Shown: positions 35,635 through 44,828, counted from the stretch's first letter. The stretch: DNA of 62,588 bases from an uncultured Pseudomonadota bacterium (GCA_902793435.1 CADBDF010000006.1:1-62588), one strand, 5' to 3'. Numbers and translations: made by a program. The notes: generated by a model not told the origin, from the sequence alone.

Positions 35635-36870
35635 ATGATTGAAAAACCAGAACCTTTTGTTAAACCAGATATGATTTTTTCGGTGACAGATGCGTCATCT
35701 TTGCTGAAAAAAGTTGTTGAAACTGCTTTTCCGGTAATACGTGTGCGTGGCGAACTGTCGGGCATTACACGCGCAACATCGGGGCATATTTATATGTCAA
35801 TTAAAGATGCCGGGGCGGTTATAAACATGATTATTTGGCGTGGCACACCGGTAGCGTTTAAACTGGAAGAAGGCATGGAAGTTATAGTCACCGGAAAATT
35901 CACGACTTACCCCGCCCGCAGTAATTATCAAATGATTGTTAGTGAAATTGAAATGGCTGGCGTTGGCGCAATATTAAAAATGCTGGAAGAACGCAAACGC
36001 AAATTGGCAGCTGAGGGTCTGTTTGATGAATCGCGCAAAAAACCGTTGCCAAAACTGCCACAAACAATTGGTGTCGTCACCAGCCCGACAGGTGCCGCTT
36101 TTCAAGATATTCAAAATAGATTGCGCGAAAGATTCCCTGTGCGCGTTTTATTGTATCCTGCAACAGTCCAGGGGGAATCCGCCGCGCGTGAGGTTGCCGC
36201 AGGTATTGAATATTTTAATCGTATGAATAATGTTGATGTTATCATCGTTGCACGCGGTGGGGGTGCATTGGAAGACTTGTTGCCTTTTAGTGAAGAAATT
36301 GTTGTGCGCGCCGCCGCCGCCAGTCATATTCCTTTGATTTCTGGTGTTGGACATGAACCTGATTGGATGCTGATTGATTTTGCCGCCGATGTGCGCGCAC
36401 CAACACCAACCGGCGCCGCAGAAATGGTTGTACCGACAAAAATATCACTGATTCAAGATTTAGAAAATCAAGGACACAGATTGGAAACTATTTTTGCCAC
36501 ACGATTGGTTGGCGCACGACAAAAAATTGAAAATATTTCTATCAAAAGCCCGCGGCAAGTCGTTATGGAATTAGCCCAAAAAATAGACGACATAGCCAGA
36601 ACTTTGGATTTAATTATCACAAACAAACTGGGGTTGGCACGACAAAAATTAGATGCTTTGGCTTCTATGCCAAATGTATTATCAAATAAAATGAATATAT
36701 TAAATCAGTCTGTTTTGCACCTGGGGCAAATGTTAAATAGTTTGAGTTATAAAAGTGTTTTATCGCGTGGATATGCCATTGTACGCGATGCCAATAATAA
36801 AATTATCAGTAATTCTGGCGCAGGTATTCCAGCAACCATTGAATTTAATGACGGCGTAATAAAATTATAA
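35635..36870 (+). CDS. xseA: Exodeoxyribonuclease VII large subunit
   Basis: Degrades single-stranded DNA with XseB. 411 aa, a little short for the family. The N-terminal OB fold has VIRVRGELSGITRATSGHIYMSIKD. The catalytic core has IGVVTSPTGAAFQDI, IIVARGGGALEDLLPF, LISGVGHEPDW and ADVRAPTPTGAAE. A helical region leads to the C-terminal VLSRGYAIVRDANN. A TTG two codons before the ATG is in frame but overlaps the upstream gene. No xseB seen in the window. Confidence 0.95.
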   Translation: MIEKPEPFVKPDMIFSVTDASSLLKKVVETAFPVIRVRGELSGITRATSGHIYMSIKDAGAVINMIIWRGTPVAFKLEEGMEVIVTGKFTTYPARSNYQMIVSEIEMAGVGAILKMLEERKRKLAAEGLFDESRKKPLPKLPQTIGVVTSPTGAAFQDIQNRLRERFPVRVLLYPATVQGESAAREVAAGIEYFNRMNNVDVIIVARGGGALEDLLPFSEEIVVRAAAASHIPLISGVGHEPDWMLIDFAADVRAPTPTGAAEMVVPTKISLIQDLENQGHRLETIFATRLVGARQKIENISIKSPRQVVMELAQKIDDIARTLDLIITNKLGLARQKLDALASMPNVLSNKMNILNQSVLHLGQMLNSLSYKSVLSRGYAIVRDANNKIISNSGAGIPATIEFNDGVIKL

Positions 36871-36875
36871 TATTA

Positions 36876-36904
36876 TTGACAAAGCGATTGTTTTGTATTA
36901 TATT
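36876..36904 (+). promoter_or_regulatory. Promoter of the 107-aa gene
   Basis: TTGACA (36876-36881), a 17-nt spacer and TATATT (36899-36904): one of the best -35 boxes in the window. Confidence 0.65.
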
Positions 36905-36937
36905 TGGTGTGTAAAGATACAAAACAAAAGGTTTGAT

Positions 36938-37261
36938 ATGGACAAAAAAGTTGGTTTATCTTGGGAAGAAAGACGCGCAATTTTGACGGCCATTTTGGAT
37001 TCACGTGTTAAAAAAGATGTTATAATCAACAAGGAATCGCGTGATTATATTTTGCAACCGTCGAAACATAACAAAAAATTTGTTATTACAGCATATAATA
37101 ATCAACACTATGTTGTGACATGCGATGATGTGGTTATTGCCGACAGCAATACTTTTGGAAATAATGCCCGCGCAAAATTAGATATTATGTTATTGCTTGA
37201 AAAATTTATTGACGCATATAATAAAACACTGGTCGATAAAGCATACGGCAAACACAGATAA
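36938..37261 (+). CDS. Hypothetical protein, 107 aa
   Basis: AAAAGG is about 10 nt before the ATG at 36938. The sequence starts MDKKVGLSWEERRAILTAIL and has a mixed alpha/beta pattern (YILQPSKHNKKFVITAYNNQHYVVTCDD). No membrane helix. It has its own strong promoter and terminator, so it is likely a real, well-expressed gene, but no family is recognised. Confidence 0.65.
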   Translation: MDKKVGLSWEERRAILTAILDSRVKKDVIINKESRDYILQPSKHNKKFVITAYNNQHYVVTCDDVVIADSNTFGNNARAKLDIMLLLEKFIDAYNKTLVDKAYGKHR

Positions 37262-37265
37262 AAAT

Positions 37266-37294
37266 AACCGCCAATTTGGCGGTTTTATTTTTTT
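37266..37294 (+). terminator. Terminator, usable on both strands
   Basis: AACCGCCAA pairs with TTGGCGGTT, followed by TTATTTTTT. It reaches into the end of the convergent HTH gene. Confidence 0.8.
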
Positions 37295-37521
37295 ACATTA
37301 TGCACATTATACATTTTACACATAGATAACGCAAAACCACGATGCAATAAAGTACATAACAAATCAGGTGGCATTGGTAATCGGCCTGCTTCGTATCTGC
37401 GCAATTCTGGGATAGTTATTTTTAATAACGCTGCGGCATTTTTCGTGTTTAAACCCAACATTTTTCGCGCACGACGCACCTGTTCGCCAATCGCACGCGC
37501 ATCAATTAAAACAATAGACAT
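37285..37521 (-). CDS. Small XRE-like helix-turn-helix protein, 78 aa
   Basis: Residues 8-55 form an HTH_3-like fold (GEQVRRARKMLGLNTKNAAALL, then TIPELRRYEAGRLPMPPDLLCTLLHRG). The C-terminus is short and polar (KMYNVHNVKK). GGGGG lies 5-9 nt before the ATG. It sits just downstream of a structured small RNA on the same strand, so its expression may depend on read-through past that RNA's terminator. Confidence 0.8.
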   Translation of the reverse strand: MSIVLIDARAIGEQVRRARKMLGLNTKNAAALLKITIPELRRYEAGRLPMPPDLLCTLLHRGFALSMCKMYNVHNVKK

Positions 37522-37535
37522 TTTATTCCCCCATG

Positions 37536-37700
37536 TTAAAAAAATAAAAATACCGCAATAAAAAATTATGCGGTTGGAGGCCGAAAGACTACTTCGAGTT
37601 GTAGCGTTGCTTATTCAATATATTCGCAACCCTCCAACCAGTTGGATGGAGTTTCTCTATGTAAAGGGCTTTCGGTCCCACATTGGCAACACGCCAATGC
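37536..37700 (-). ncRNA. Structured small RNA with a long pseudoknot, class unknown
   Basis: On the minus strand a promoter (37707-37735) starts an RNA near 37700. It begins with a 7-bp hairpin (CATTGGC/GCCAATG, 37681-37699). CCGAAAG (37675-37669) pairs with CTTTCGG (37587-37581), and GGTTGGAGG (37639-37631) pairs with CCTCCAACC (37580-37572). The two helices interleave as an H-type pseudoknot with abutting 3' arms. Inside are the hairpins GTTGC/GCAAC and CTAC/GTAG. A terminator stem (ACCGCATAA with TTATTGCGGT) and T-rich tail end it at about 37536. The GGTTGGAGG arm can alternatively fold locally (CCAAC/GTTGG). It could be a 6S-like RNA, a trans-acting small RNA or a leader of the HTH gene. 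Confidence 0.6.
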
Positions 37701-37706
37701 AATCAT

Positions 37707-37735
37707 ATTTTAATACATAATATGTATTTTTGCAA
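37707..37735 (-). promoter_or_regulatory. Promoter of the structured small RNA
   Basis: On the minus strand TTGCAA (37735-37730) and TAAAAT (37712-37707) with a 17-nt spacer. It lies immediately after the recN stop codon. Confidence 0.6.
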
Positions 37736-37737
37736 AT

Positions 37738-39390
37738 TTATTTTATCAATGTGCGTGCCATATTTAATGATTCACTTGTTATTTCGGCACCACTGATTAT
37801 GCGCGCAATTTCGTTCAATCGGTCGTCACCTGTGATTTCTGTGACCGTCGTTGTCGTTTTATCATTATCACTGTATTTTGCAATTTTATAATGACGGTCG
37901 GCAAAACCGGCAACCTGGGCAGAGTGTGTAATAACCAACGCCTGTGATTTTTGTGCCAACCGATTTAATCGCAAACCCACCGCAGATGCAGTTGCACCAC
38001 TGATACCGGTATCAATTTCATCAAACACAAATGTATGTGCATCGTCACCACCCGCCAATGTCACACGCAATGCCAACATAAAACGCGCCAATTCGCCCCC
38101 AGATGCAGATTTATTCAATGGTGCAAACGGTGTGCCTGGATTGGTTTTTATCATAAATGTAATATCGTCTGTGCCAAATGGGGTCGCACCACCCTGTTTT
38201 ATTTCCACCATAAAATCAGCCGAACCCAATTTTAAATCTGGCAATTCTTGCATAATCGCATCACGCATACGCGTTGCGGCAATGGTGCGCATTTTTGTTA
38301 ATTCGGTTGCATATTTATCAAATTCAGCGCGTGCCGTATTTAATTCGCGTTTTAACTTTTCTAATTCAGCCCCAGAATTATCAATCGTATTTAATGCTGT
38401 TTCCATATCGTGCAATTTATTCGGCAATTCGTCCGCGGGAATTCTGTGTTTTCGTGACGCCGCACGTATAGCAAACAATCTTTCTTCAATTTCATCAATT
38501 GTGCCAATATCGGTTTCAGGCGGTCTGATTTGACCAGACGCGTCTGCGATCATCTGTGCCGCGTTATACAGCGCATCAATTTGTTCGGCATACGGATTAT
38601 CACCATCACTATGCACACGTTCCAAAATATGCGCAACATTACAAATCAATGAATCCAATGAATTTCCATTTGGATAAAATGCGTTTTGCGCATCGGTAAT
38701 AATTGCAGCATTTTTTTCCGCGTTCATCATATTGGCGCGCGCGGTTGCCAATTCTTCTTCTTCGCCAGGTTTAACCTTTAAAGCACGTAATTCATTAACA
38801 TTATGTTCCAAAAACTCGCGTTCCAATGCAGATTTTTCCACCAAATCTTGCAATTCGGCAATTCGTGTTTGAGCCCCATGAAATTCGTTATATGCGTTGC
38901 GCGTTGCGGTCTGTAATTGTATAAATTCTGGATTATTTATTGCCGCAAATGTATCCAATGTGGGTCTGTGCGTTGCGGGATTTAATAATGTATGATTTGC
39001 AAACTGACCATGAATTTCAACCAAACTGTCACCGATTTCTTTTAAGCCCCTGACCGATACCGGTATATCGTTTATCCATGCACGACTTTTTCCGTCGGTG
39101 GTCAATGTTCGACGCAAAACAACCGTATCATCAGGTTCCAATCCGTTTTTTGTTAATATATTTTTTACCGTATCGCCAACATGTTCAAATTCAGCACTGA
39201 CCGACGCCATATCGCAACCATGGCGAATTAATCCTGTGTCACTGCGTGCGCCCAATGCCAATGACAGTGCATCCATTAAAATACTTTTACCGGCACCTGT
39301 TTCACCGGTCAATATATTTAATCCAGAACCGAATTCCAGATTCAGTTTTTCAATCAAAACAATATTAGATATATGTAAATTCGTTAGCAT
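37738..39390 (-). CDS. recN: DNA repair protein RecN
   Basis: SMC-like ATPase for double-strand-break repair, 550 aa. Started at 39390 (MLTNLHISNIVLIEKLNLEF), which gives the canonical N-terminus; an upstream ATG lies beyond the promoter. Walker A GETGAGKS (29-36), a long coiled-coil middle, then the ABC signature ASGGELARFMLALR, Walker B TFVFDEIDTGISG and ALVITHSAQVA. No Shine-Dalgarno is seen, and the -10 box is 6 nt upstream, so the mRNA is probably leaderless. Confidence 0.96.
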   Translation of the reverse strand: MLTNLHISNIVLIEKLNLEFGSGLNILTGETGAGKSILMDALSLALGARSDTGLIRHGCDMASVSAEFEHVGDTVKNILTKNGLEPDDTVVLRRTLTTDGKSRAWINDIPVSVRGLKEIGDSLVEIHGQFANHTLLNPATHRPTLDTFAAINNPEFIQLQTATRNAYNEFHGAQTRIAELQDLVEKSALEREFLEHNVNELRALKVKPGEEEELATARANMMNAEKNAAIITDAQNAFYPNGNSLDSLICNVAHILERVHSDGDNPYAEQIDALYNAAQMIADASGQIRPPETDIGTIDEIEERLFAIRAASRKHRIPADELPNKLHDMETALNTIDNSGAELEKLKRELNTARAEFDKYATELTKMRTIAATRMRDAIMQELPDLKLGSADFMVEIKQGGATPFGTDDITFMIKTNPGTPFAPLNKSASGGELARFMLALRVTLAGGDDAHTFVFDEIDTGISGATASAVGLRLNRLAQKSQALVITHSAQVAGFADRHYKIAKYSDNDKTTTTVTEITGDDRLNEIARIISGAEITSESLNMARTLIK

Positions 39391-39396
39391 AGCTGA

Positions 39397-39426
39397 ATTA
39401 TAATGGTATTTAACCCAAAAATTCAA
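39397..39426 (-). promoter_or_regulatory. Promoter of recN, leaderless
   Basis: On the minus strand TTGAAT (39426-39421), an 18-nt spacer and a perfect TATAAT (39402-39397), six bases before the ATG. The -35 lies in the divergent side of the end of the AddA nuclease gene. Confidence 0.55.
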
Positions 39427-39431
39427 GTTTT

Positions 39432-39875
39432 TTATATATTTTCCAATCGCCAATCATGCAACCATAAAATATAGCCAGAAATTTTATAATCTGGATAAAT
39501 TTGTGACATTAAATTCATATATTCATGTAATTGCGCAATGTATTTTGCGCGGAACTTTTCAGTATCTGTATCGGTTTTATAATCCAAAACGCGCACAATT
39601 TTTGTTGCATCATCTATAACCAGCCTGTCGATACGGCGTGACATAAATACACCATTGATATACCCGGCAATTGGAACCTCTGGTATTGAATTTTCCATAA
39701 AAAACGATTGTAATAATGCGTCACTGTTTTTGATTTTCTCTATCAAATCAATATCACCACTTTGTAAAGGCGCCAGAGATACATTTTGCAATTTTTTATG
39801 CATCGCGCGTCCCGTAGATGTTGCAAATTGGTCACGTTCATATTGCAATACAAAATCTGTTATATTTTTATTCAT
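39432..39875 (-). CDS. addA: Nuclease half of a split AddA (RecB-type PD-(D/E)XK domain)
   Basis: 147 aa. The RecB/AddA nuclease motif is visible: RRIDRLVIDD (metal Asp) then VRVLDYKTDT (D-x-K) and QLHEYMNLMSQIYP (Q..xxY). GRAMHKKLQN resembles the start of the nuclease domain (GTLIHxLLQ). Its ATG lies in ATGAATAA, overlapping the helicase gene's stop by 8 nt in another frame, so the two halves are probably translated by coupling. An upstream TAG closes this frame two codons before the ATG. Confidence 0.85.
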   Translation of the reverse strand: MNKNITDFVLQYERDQFATSTGRAMHKKLQNVSLAPLQSGDIDLIEKIKNSDALLQSFFMENSIPEVPIAGYINGVFMSRRIDRLVIDDATKIVRVLDYKTDTDTEKFRAKYIAQLHEYMNLMSQIYPDYKISGYILWLHDWRLENI

Positions 39876-42501
39876 GTTCTATCCTGATATATTCGGCATT
39901 TTCTGGGGCATTGGTTAGTTTTGCAAATACACGCCACAAATTCGCATGCCATGAATTTTCGGTTGGGTTTTTATTTGGTGTATATCCATAAACATACAAT
40001 TCGTCACGCGCACGCGTCATTGCAACATATAACAACCGGTAATATTCGGCAATTTGATTTCGAACTCTGGTTTCAACCGCCGTATCAATTTCTGGTGATG
40101 ATATTTTAGAATTTATCCGCCAAATCCATGGCAATGGATATTCCGCATGTCGTTCAATTGGTAATGTAAATATCGTATCACCATCGGGCATGCGGACAGA
40201 ATCTATTAAAAACACAACAGGAGCTTCCAAACCTTTACTGCCATGGACGGTGACAACGCGAACACCAGACACCGCATCCATATCACGTTGAACCTCGGCA
40301 CCACCGGTGATAAACCATTTTAAAAATTCACGTAATGTACCACTTTGTGTTCTTTCGTATGCCAAACATATTGTCATAAATTCTTCCAATGGGTCCAATA
40401 TTTGGTCACCCAATGCCGCAATCATTTTTTGTTTATTATTATTTTCACGCAAAACAAAACTGAAAAAAGAATATGGGGATAAATCGTGCGACATATTTAT
40501 AATCTTGGTTAATTTATCATACGCATCTTTATCAAATGTCGCCAATATTTCAAACACAGTTGGAACAACCGCGTCTTTATTCACCGCCCGCAGACGTGTT
40601 GCCGCATCATTTTTCATTTTGCACAAATCATAAATTTTAGTTTCGTTGTATCTAAACAGCGGACTTTTTAACACACAGCACAACGAATAATCATCGGCAT
40701 TGGTTAAACAAAACCTGGTTAAATTTAAAAAATCACGAATAGCCGGAAATGTTGGCAGATAAATACGATCACTGCCAGCGACAGGCAAACCCATTTTTTT
40801 CAATTCCGTTATTAACAATGGTGCAAATGGAGGTCTGCGCTGAACCAAAACCATTATATCCCGTGGCGCATATTTTCCAGAATCCAACACAGATTTTATC
40901 TTGGTTGCAATCATTTTTATATATCCACGCGAATCTATTTCGTCTGTTTTCTTGGCAATCAATTTATGCAATTCAACCAAACCTGATTTGTGTTCATTTA
41001 TTCCGCGAAAACATTTGTGTTCTTGATTAATAAATCCACTGGTTTGACAAACAATATCGTCTGCAAAAAATGTATCAACCGCATACAGCACAGATGGCAA
41101 AGAACGAAAATTTTCAGCCAATGGTATATCACAAATTCGCCGATAATTGTTTTCAATTTGACAACCAATATCACCACGACTTTTAACAAATGCATCTGGG
41201 TCGGCACCCTGGAATCCGTATATAGACTGTTTGGTATCACCCACAACAAACAACGAACGCGGCATTTGTGTTTTGTCGCCTTCGGTAAAAAATCCGTCCA
41301 GCAACATATTTATAACATCCCATTGTAATACACCCGTATCTTGGGATTCATCAACCAAAATATGCGACAGCGATACATCAAGTTGCGATAAAACCCACCC
41401 CATTGTATCCGCACGTGAAAATAAATTACGCGTATATAAAATTAAATCTTCGAAATCTAATAAATTTCGTGATTGTTTTTTTGTTTTATACGCATCTGCA
41501 AACGCATAAGACAAATCAAATAATGCAAGCGTATCATCAAAAACGCGTTTATTATTGTTGTATTGATTTATTGTAAAAACACGTTCTTGTTCGGCAATTA
41601 AAAAATCTTGCTTTGAAACATTTTGTCTTCTTGTATCGTTGTCAGTTAAATAAGCCTTTTTATATTCATCAAAGTCAATTTCACCGCATAAATACAGGTT
41701 TGTATTATCAATTATTTTTGTTAAATAATCTTTTGGCTTTTGTGAATTTAATTCACGCGCAGTATTTAGAATTTCTATCAAATTTTGTGTTGGGGTGGTT
41801 GTATCAGGCACGTTTTTGATATTTAAAAATTTTGTTGTTTTATCAATAAAATATTCACGATATTTTGTAATATTTTTCACCATAAAAAAATCTTTATAAT
41901 GCTTGGTCAAAATGTCCAACAAATCGTCCATAGCATATTCAGTAATTCTATTTACCATGTGCGAAAACGCCACTGATACGCGTTCGTTTTGTGGGTTAGA
42001 AATCATATCGTTTAATGAATCCCAAAGTAATGCCTTTTGATCCGCACCCGACACCAATTTCCATGCGGGTGAAACACCAGCCTCGACCGGGAAACGACGC
42101 AAAATTTCTTCACAAAAACCATGAATTGTTTTTATTTTCAGCATCATTGGATTATCGATATATGTAAAAAATATTTCACGCGCATGTTTTATATCTGTGT
42201 CTGTGACATTTTTTTCAAACGCAATATCTTGCAACATTTCACGCATTTTATCATCGGGCATCAGTGCCCATTTTTTCAAATTTTTTAAAATACGATTGCG
42301 CATTTCACCCGCCGCAATATTTGTGTATGTTAAACACAAAATACCCGTCCGCGTGATATCTGGGGTGCGAAACAAAATACGCAACAAACGTTGGGTTAAA
42401 ACACTGGTTTTACCGGTGCCGGCATTGGCCTGGACCCAGACATTATCGTTTGGGTTTGCCGCCATATCTTGTTCAGGTGAAAGTTGTGGTTTTTTATCCA
42501 T
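39868..42501 (-). CDS. addA: Helicase half of a split AddA (UvrD/Rep superfamily)
   Basis: 877 aa from MDKKPQLSPEQ at 42501; the upstream frame is open, but that stretch overlaps the divergent gene's start. Superfamily 1 helicase motifs: Q motif (LSPEQ), Walker A NAGTGKTSVLTQR (28-32), ILCLTYTNIAA, Walker B ILVDESQDTGVLQWDVI, VVGDTKQSIYGFQGA, TVHGSKGLEAPVVFL, LLYVAMTRARDELYVYGY. The usual linker and fused nuclease are absent and are encoded by the next gene. No addB is in the window. A TATAAA box lies 8-9 nt before the start. Confidence 0.9.
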   Translation of the reverse strand: MDKKPQLSPEQDMAANPNDNVWVQANAGTGKTSVLTQRLLRILFRTPDITRTGILCLTYTNIAAGEMRNRILKNLKKWALMPDDKMREMLQDIAFEKNVTDTDIKHAREIFFTYIDNPMMLKIKTIHGFCEEILRRFPVEAGVSPAWKLVSGADQKALLWDSLNDMISNPQNERVSVAFSHMVNRITEYAMDDLLDILTKHYKDFFMVKNITKYREYFIDKTTKFLNIKNVPDTTTPTQNLIEILNTARELNSQKPKDYLTKIIDNTNLYLCGEIDFDEYKKAYLTDNDTRRQNVSKQDFLIAEQERVFTINQYNNNKRVFDDTLALFDLSYAFADAYKTKKQSRNLLDFEDLILYTRNLFSRADTMGWVLSQLDVSLSHILVDESQDTGVLQWDVINMLLDGFFTEGDKTQMPRSLFVVGDTKQSIYGFQGADPDAFVKSRGDIGCQIENNYRRICDIPLAENFRSLPSVLYAVDTFFADDIVCQTSGFINQEHKCFRGINEHKSGLVELHKLIAKKTDEIDSRGYIKMIATKIKSVLDSGKYAPRDIMVLVQRRPPFAPLLITELKKMGLPVAGSDRIYLPTFPAIRDFLNLTRFCLTNADDYSLCCVLKSPLFRYNETKIYDLCKMKNDAATRLRAVNKDAVVPTVFEILATFDKDAYDKLTKIINMSHDLSPYSFFSFVLRENNNKQKMIAALGDQILDPLEEFMTICLAYERTQSGTLREFLKWFITGGAEVQRDMDAVSGVRVVTVHGSKGLEAPVVFLIDSVRMPDGDTIFTLPIERHAEYPLPWIWRINSKISSPEIDTAVETRVRNQIAEYYRLLYVAMTRARDELYVYGYTPNKNPTENSWHANLWRVFAKLTNAPENAEYIRIEHE

Positions 42502-42593
42502 TTTATTCGATTTATACTCTTGCTTTCTTTGTTTGATTGTAGTATAAATCAACACGAACTGCAAGGGTATATTCAAAATACGGGGAGAAAAAA

Positions 42594-44510
42594 ATGCCAA
42601 TCACACAAGTTTTATTAATCATTTTATGTTCCGTTTGTTTTTTATTATTAATTGCATTGGGCATATCGTTTTCTATTTCGCGCAAAAGTCAAAAGGTTAT
42701 GGAATCTTTGCTGACAATTTTAACACACCCAGAACGCGCCCAAATTGCAGAGGCCTCACGCGTGTTGGGCGTTGTGTTGGCTGATAATGTTGCAAAAATA
42801 AATGCTGATTTTCAGGTTATTAGCGAAACATTAAAGCATCAAATTGAAATTGCACAACAATTACATAATCAATTAACCGAACAAAATGACACATTGGTTA
42901 ATGCCGCAGATGATGCAACCAAGAAAGTCGCAAACATGTCGCAACGGTTGGAAAATACAGTTGGCGGATTACAAAGTATTGTTGAGTCTGCATCATGGCA
43001 AAATGTTGAAAATTCTGCCGACAAATTTACTGCGAATTTGGACGATGTTTTGTCCAAGATAGACACCACCACAAACGATGTTGATAATCGCGTGACGAAT
43101 TTACAAAATCAAATGTCGAACTGGATTGAATCAGGTAATGTATTGAACGGCGAATTGGATACAAATTTCGAACGCAACAGCGAACATATGAAATCTTTGC
43201 ATGACGAAACAAATACATTGAAAGATACACTTGCCGAATTGAATAAATCTGTGGCTGATGGTTTTGACAATATAAAAACTTCGGCGGCTGGATACGAGGA
43301 AACATTGCGTTCAAATGACAAATTTATGAACGACCATTTGATTAAATTGGAAGCATACAGCAAAAATGCAAAAAAACAACTCGTTGCCCAGGTAAATACT
43401 TTGACCAACACCGCAAATGTTGTTGCCGGTCAAGTTCAATTAGCAGAATCATCGATAGATAAACAACATCGCAAATTAACAGATGCGGTCGATGCATTGA
43501 TGACATCGGCAACCACGACCGAGGCATCTGTGCGCGGTGTATCAAATGAATTGTCCGGTTTGACCAATCATTTCAACGAAGAAATCAAAGAATTTGCAAC
43601 ATCGGTGGTCAGTGAAATCAAAACTGTATCTGGGGTTGCAAATGTGACATTGGAAAACACCAAAAATGCCGCAAACGCGTTTTCAGAATCTGTAAAAACA
43701 ATGGCAACCAGTGTTCGCGAAACATTGATTGAAATGAATACCGCACATACACAACTGTCGGGACAATCCCAGAATTTAATTAAACTGTCAGCGGACACAA
43801 CCGCACAATTGGAACCTTTGTCTGCGTTAATAGAACGTTATTATTCCGCCCTGCCCGATTTATCACGTACGTCATTAGAGGCCAATGATAATTTGAACAA
43901 GATTGTATCTAATTTAGATAAAAATATTGCGTTGATGAAAAAGACAGTCGCGGATTCAACTGGAAACATTGCAGAATCTGCGGTTAAATTAGAAGATTTG
44001 GCGGGACAATCGCGTCAGCAAATGATTGATTTGATGTCTGATTATGCCAAGGCGGTAAATACAATGCAGACATTAAACAAACAAATGATGGTTGCACGTG
44101 CGACCGCGCCAATGGACGCAATTAAATCTGCACCACGCACCGCGGTTGCAGGTGTATCTGGGACGGATTTTTTGAAAAATCTGGACATGGATAAATTGCA
44201 TGAATTATCCATGGATTTAACACGTGCCGTCGGCGCAGAAATCCCAGATGTAGTTTGGAAAAAATATCATGATGGCGATACAACAATATTTTCAAAGTGG
44301 TTATCGAAAATGCTGACGGCATCAGATAAAAAACAAATTCGCGAATTATTAAAGTCTGATTCAATATTTCGTTCCCAGGCATCACAATTCGTTCGCGGAT
44401 TTGATAAAATATTAGAAGCCGCCGATGGAACCGACACACCTGATGCGGTAAAATCAAAACTGTTAAAAAGTGATATTGGAAACATTTACACCCATTTAAA
44501 AGGAAAGTAA
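42594..44510 (+). CDS. Membrane-anchored coiled-coil protein, 638 aa
   Basis: GGGGAG lies about 7 nt before the ATG. One N-terminal membrane helix (TQVLLIILCSVCFLLLIALGISF), then a very long coiled coil, rich in Asn/Asp/Thr/Gln heptads like the signalling part of chemotaxis receptors, and a globular C-terminal part of about 110 residues (FLKNLDMDKLHELSMDLTRAVG...IPDVVWKKYHDGDTTIFSKWLSK). It has no HAMP or MCP hairpin signature that I can see. It is divergent from addA. A structural or scaffold role at the inner membrane is inferred. Confidence 0.75.
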   Translation: MPITQVLLIILCSVCFLLLIALGISFSISRKSQKVMESLLTILTHPERAQIAEASRVLGVVLADNVAKINADFQVISETLKHQIEIAQQLHNQLTEQNDTLVNAADDATKKVANMSQRLENTVGGLQSIVESASWQNVENSADKFTANLDDVLSKIDTTTNDVDNRVTNLQNQMSNWIESGNVLNGELDTNFERNSEHMKSLHDETNTLKDTLAELNKSVADGFDNIKTSAAGYEETLRSNDKFMNDHLIKLEAYSKNAKKQLVAQVNTLTNTANVVAGQVQLAESSIDKQHRKLTDAVDALMTSATTTEASVRGVSNELSGLTNHFNEEIKEFATSVVSEIKTVSGVANVTLENTKNAANAFSESVKTMATSVRETLIEMNTAHTQLSGQSQNLIKLSADTTAQLEPLSALIERYYSALPDLSRTSLEANDNLNKIVSNLDKNIALMKKTVADSTGNIAESAVKLEDLAGQSRQQMIDLMSDYAKAVNTMQTLNKQMMVARATAPMDAIKSAPRTAVAGVSGTDFLKNLDMDKLHELSMDLTRAVGAEIPDVVWKKYHDGDTTIFSKWLSKMLTASDKKQIRELLKSDSIFRSQASQFVRGFDKILEAADGTDTPDAVKSKLLKSDIGNIYTHLKGK

Positions 44511-44555
44511 ATCACCATCGGGGCAAGCCCCGGGGTATTTCGTCGGCAGAATAAA

Positions 44556-44586
44556 AACACCCAACATATTGTTGGGTGTTTTTTTA
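44556..44586 (+). terminator. Terminator after the coiled-coil gene
   Basis: AACACCCAAC (44556-44565) pairs with GTTGGGTGTT (44571-44580), followed by TTTTT. A GC-rich palindrome GGGGC/GCCCC lies at 44520-44531 before it. Confidence 0.85.
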
Positions 44587-44595
44587 TTATAACCA

Positions 44596-44768
44596 ATTAA
44601 ATATAGCCTGTTTTTTATTTAAAAAAGTGTCGCCAAAAAACCTAGGTTTTAATGCAACAACTTTTTTCAAAAAAATGAAAATTTATTTTTATCGTAAAAT
44701 CAATAATTTATCAAAAATCGATAATCGCCGTTTGGGTGTCGCCAAAAAACCTAGGTTTTTTGTATAAT
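44596..44768 (+). repeat. Dispersed repeat with CCTAGG palindromes upstream of a surface protein
   Basis: This AT-rich block is repeated at 62463-62588. Shared elements in order: AATTAAATATAG, AAAAAACCTAGGTTT, GCAACAACTTTTTTCAAAAA, TTTTATCGTAAAATCAATA, TTATCAAAAA. Inside this copy the 24-bp unit around AACCTAGGTT, starting GTGTCGCC, occurs twice (44627-44650 and 44736-44759). The second lies right at the -35 region of a TATAAT (44763-44768). It fills the 318-bp gap before the surface-protein gene, together with a terminator. Confidence 0.75.
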
Positions 44769-44828
44769 TTCAATATAGTAAAAAACCGCGGATTTCCGCC
44801 AGTTTATAAAATCGAGAGAGTTGCGAAA

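Noticed and set aside
39868-39875. Programmed frameshift joining the AddA halves
   Set aside because: No slippery heptamer lies ahead of the helicase stop; the overlap ATGAATAA is better explained by stop-restart coupling.
42594-44510. Chemotaxis receptor or Zorya-type defence protein
   Set aside because: It has the single membrane helix and long coiled coil, but no HAMP, no conserved signalling hairpin, no MotA-like core and no defence partners nearby.
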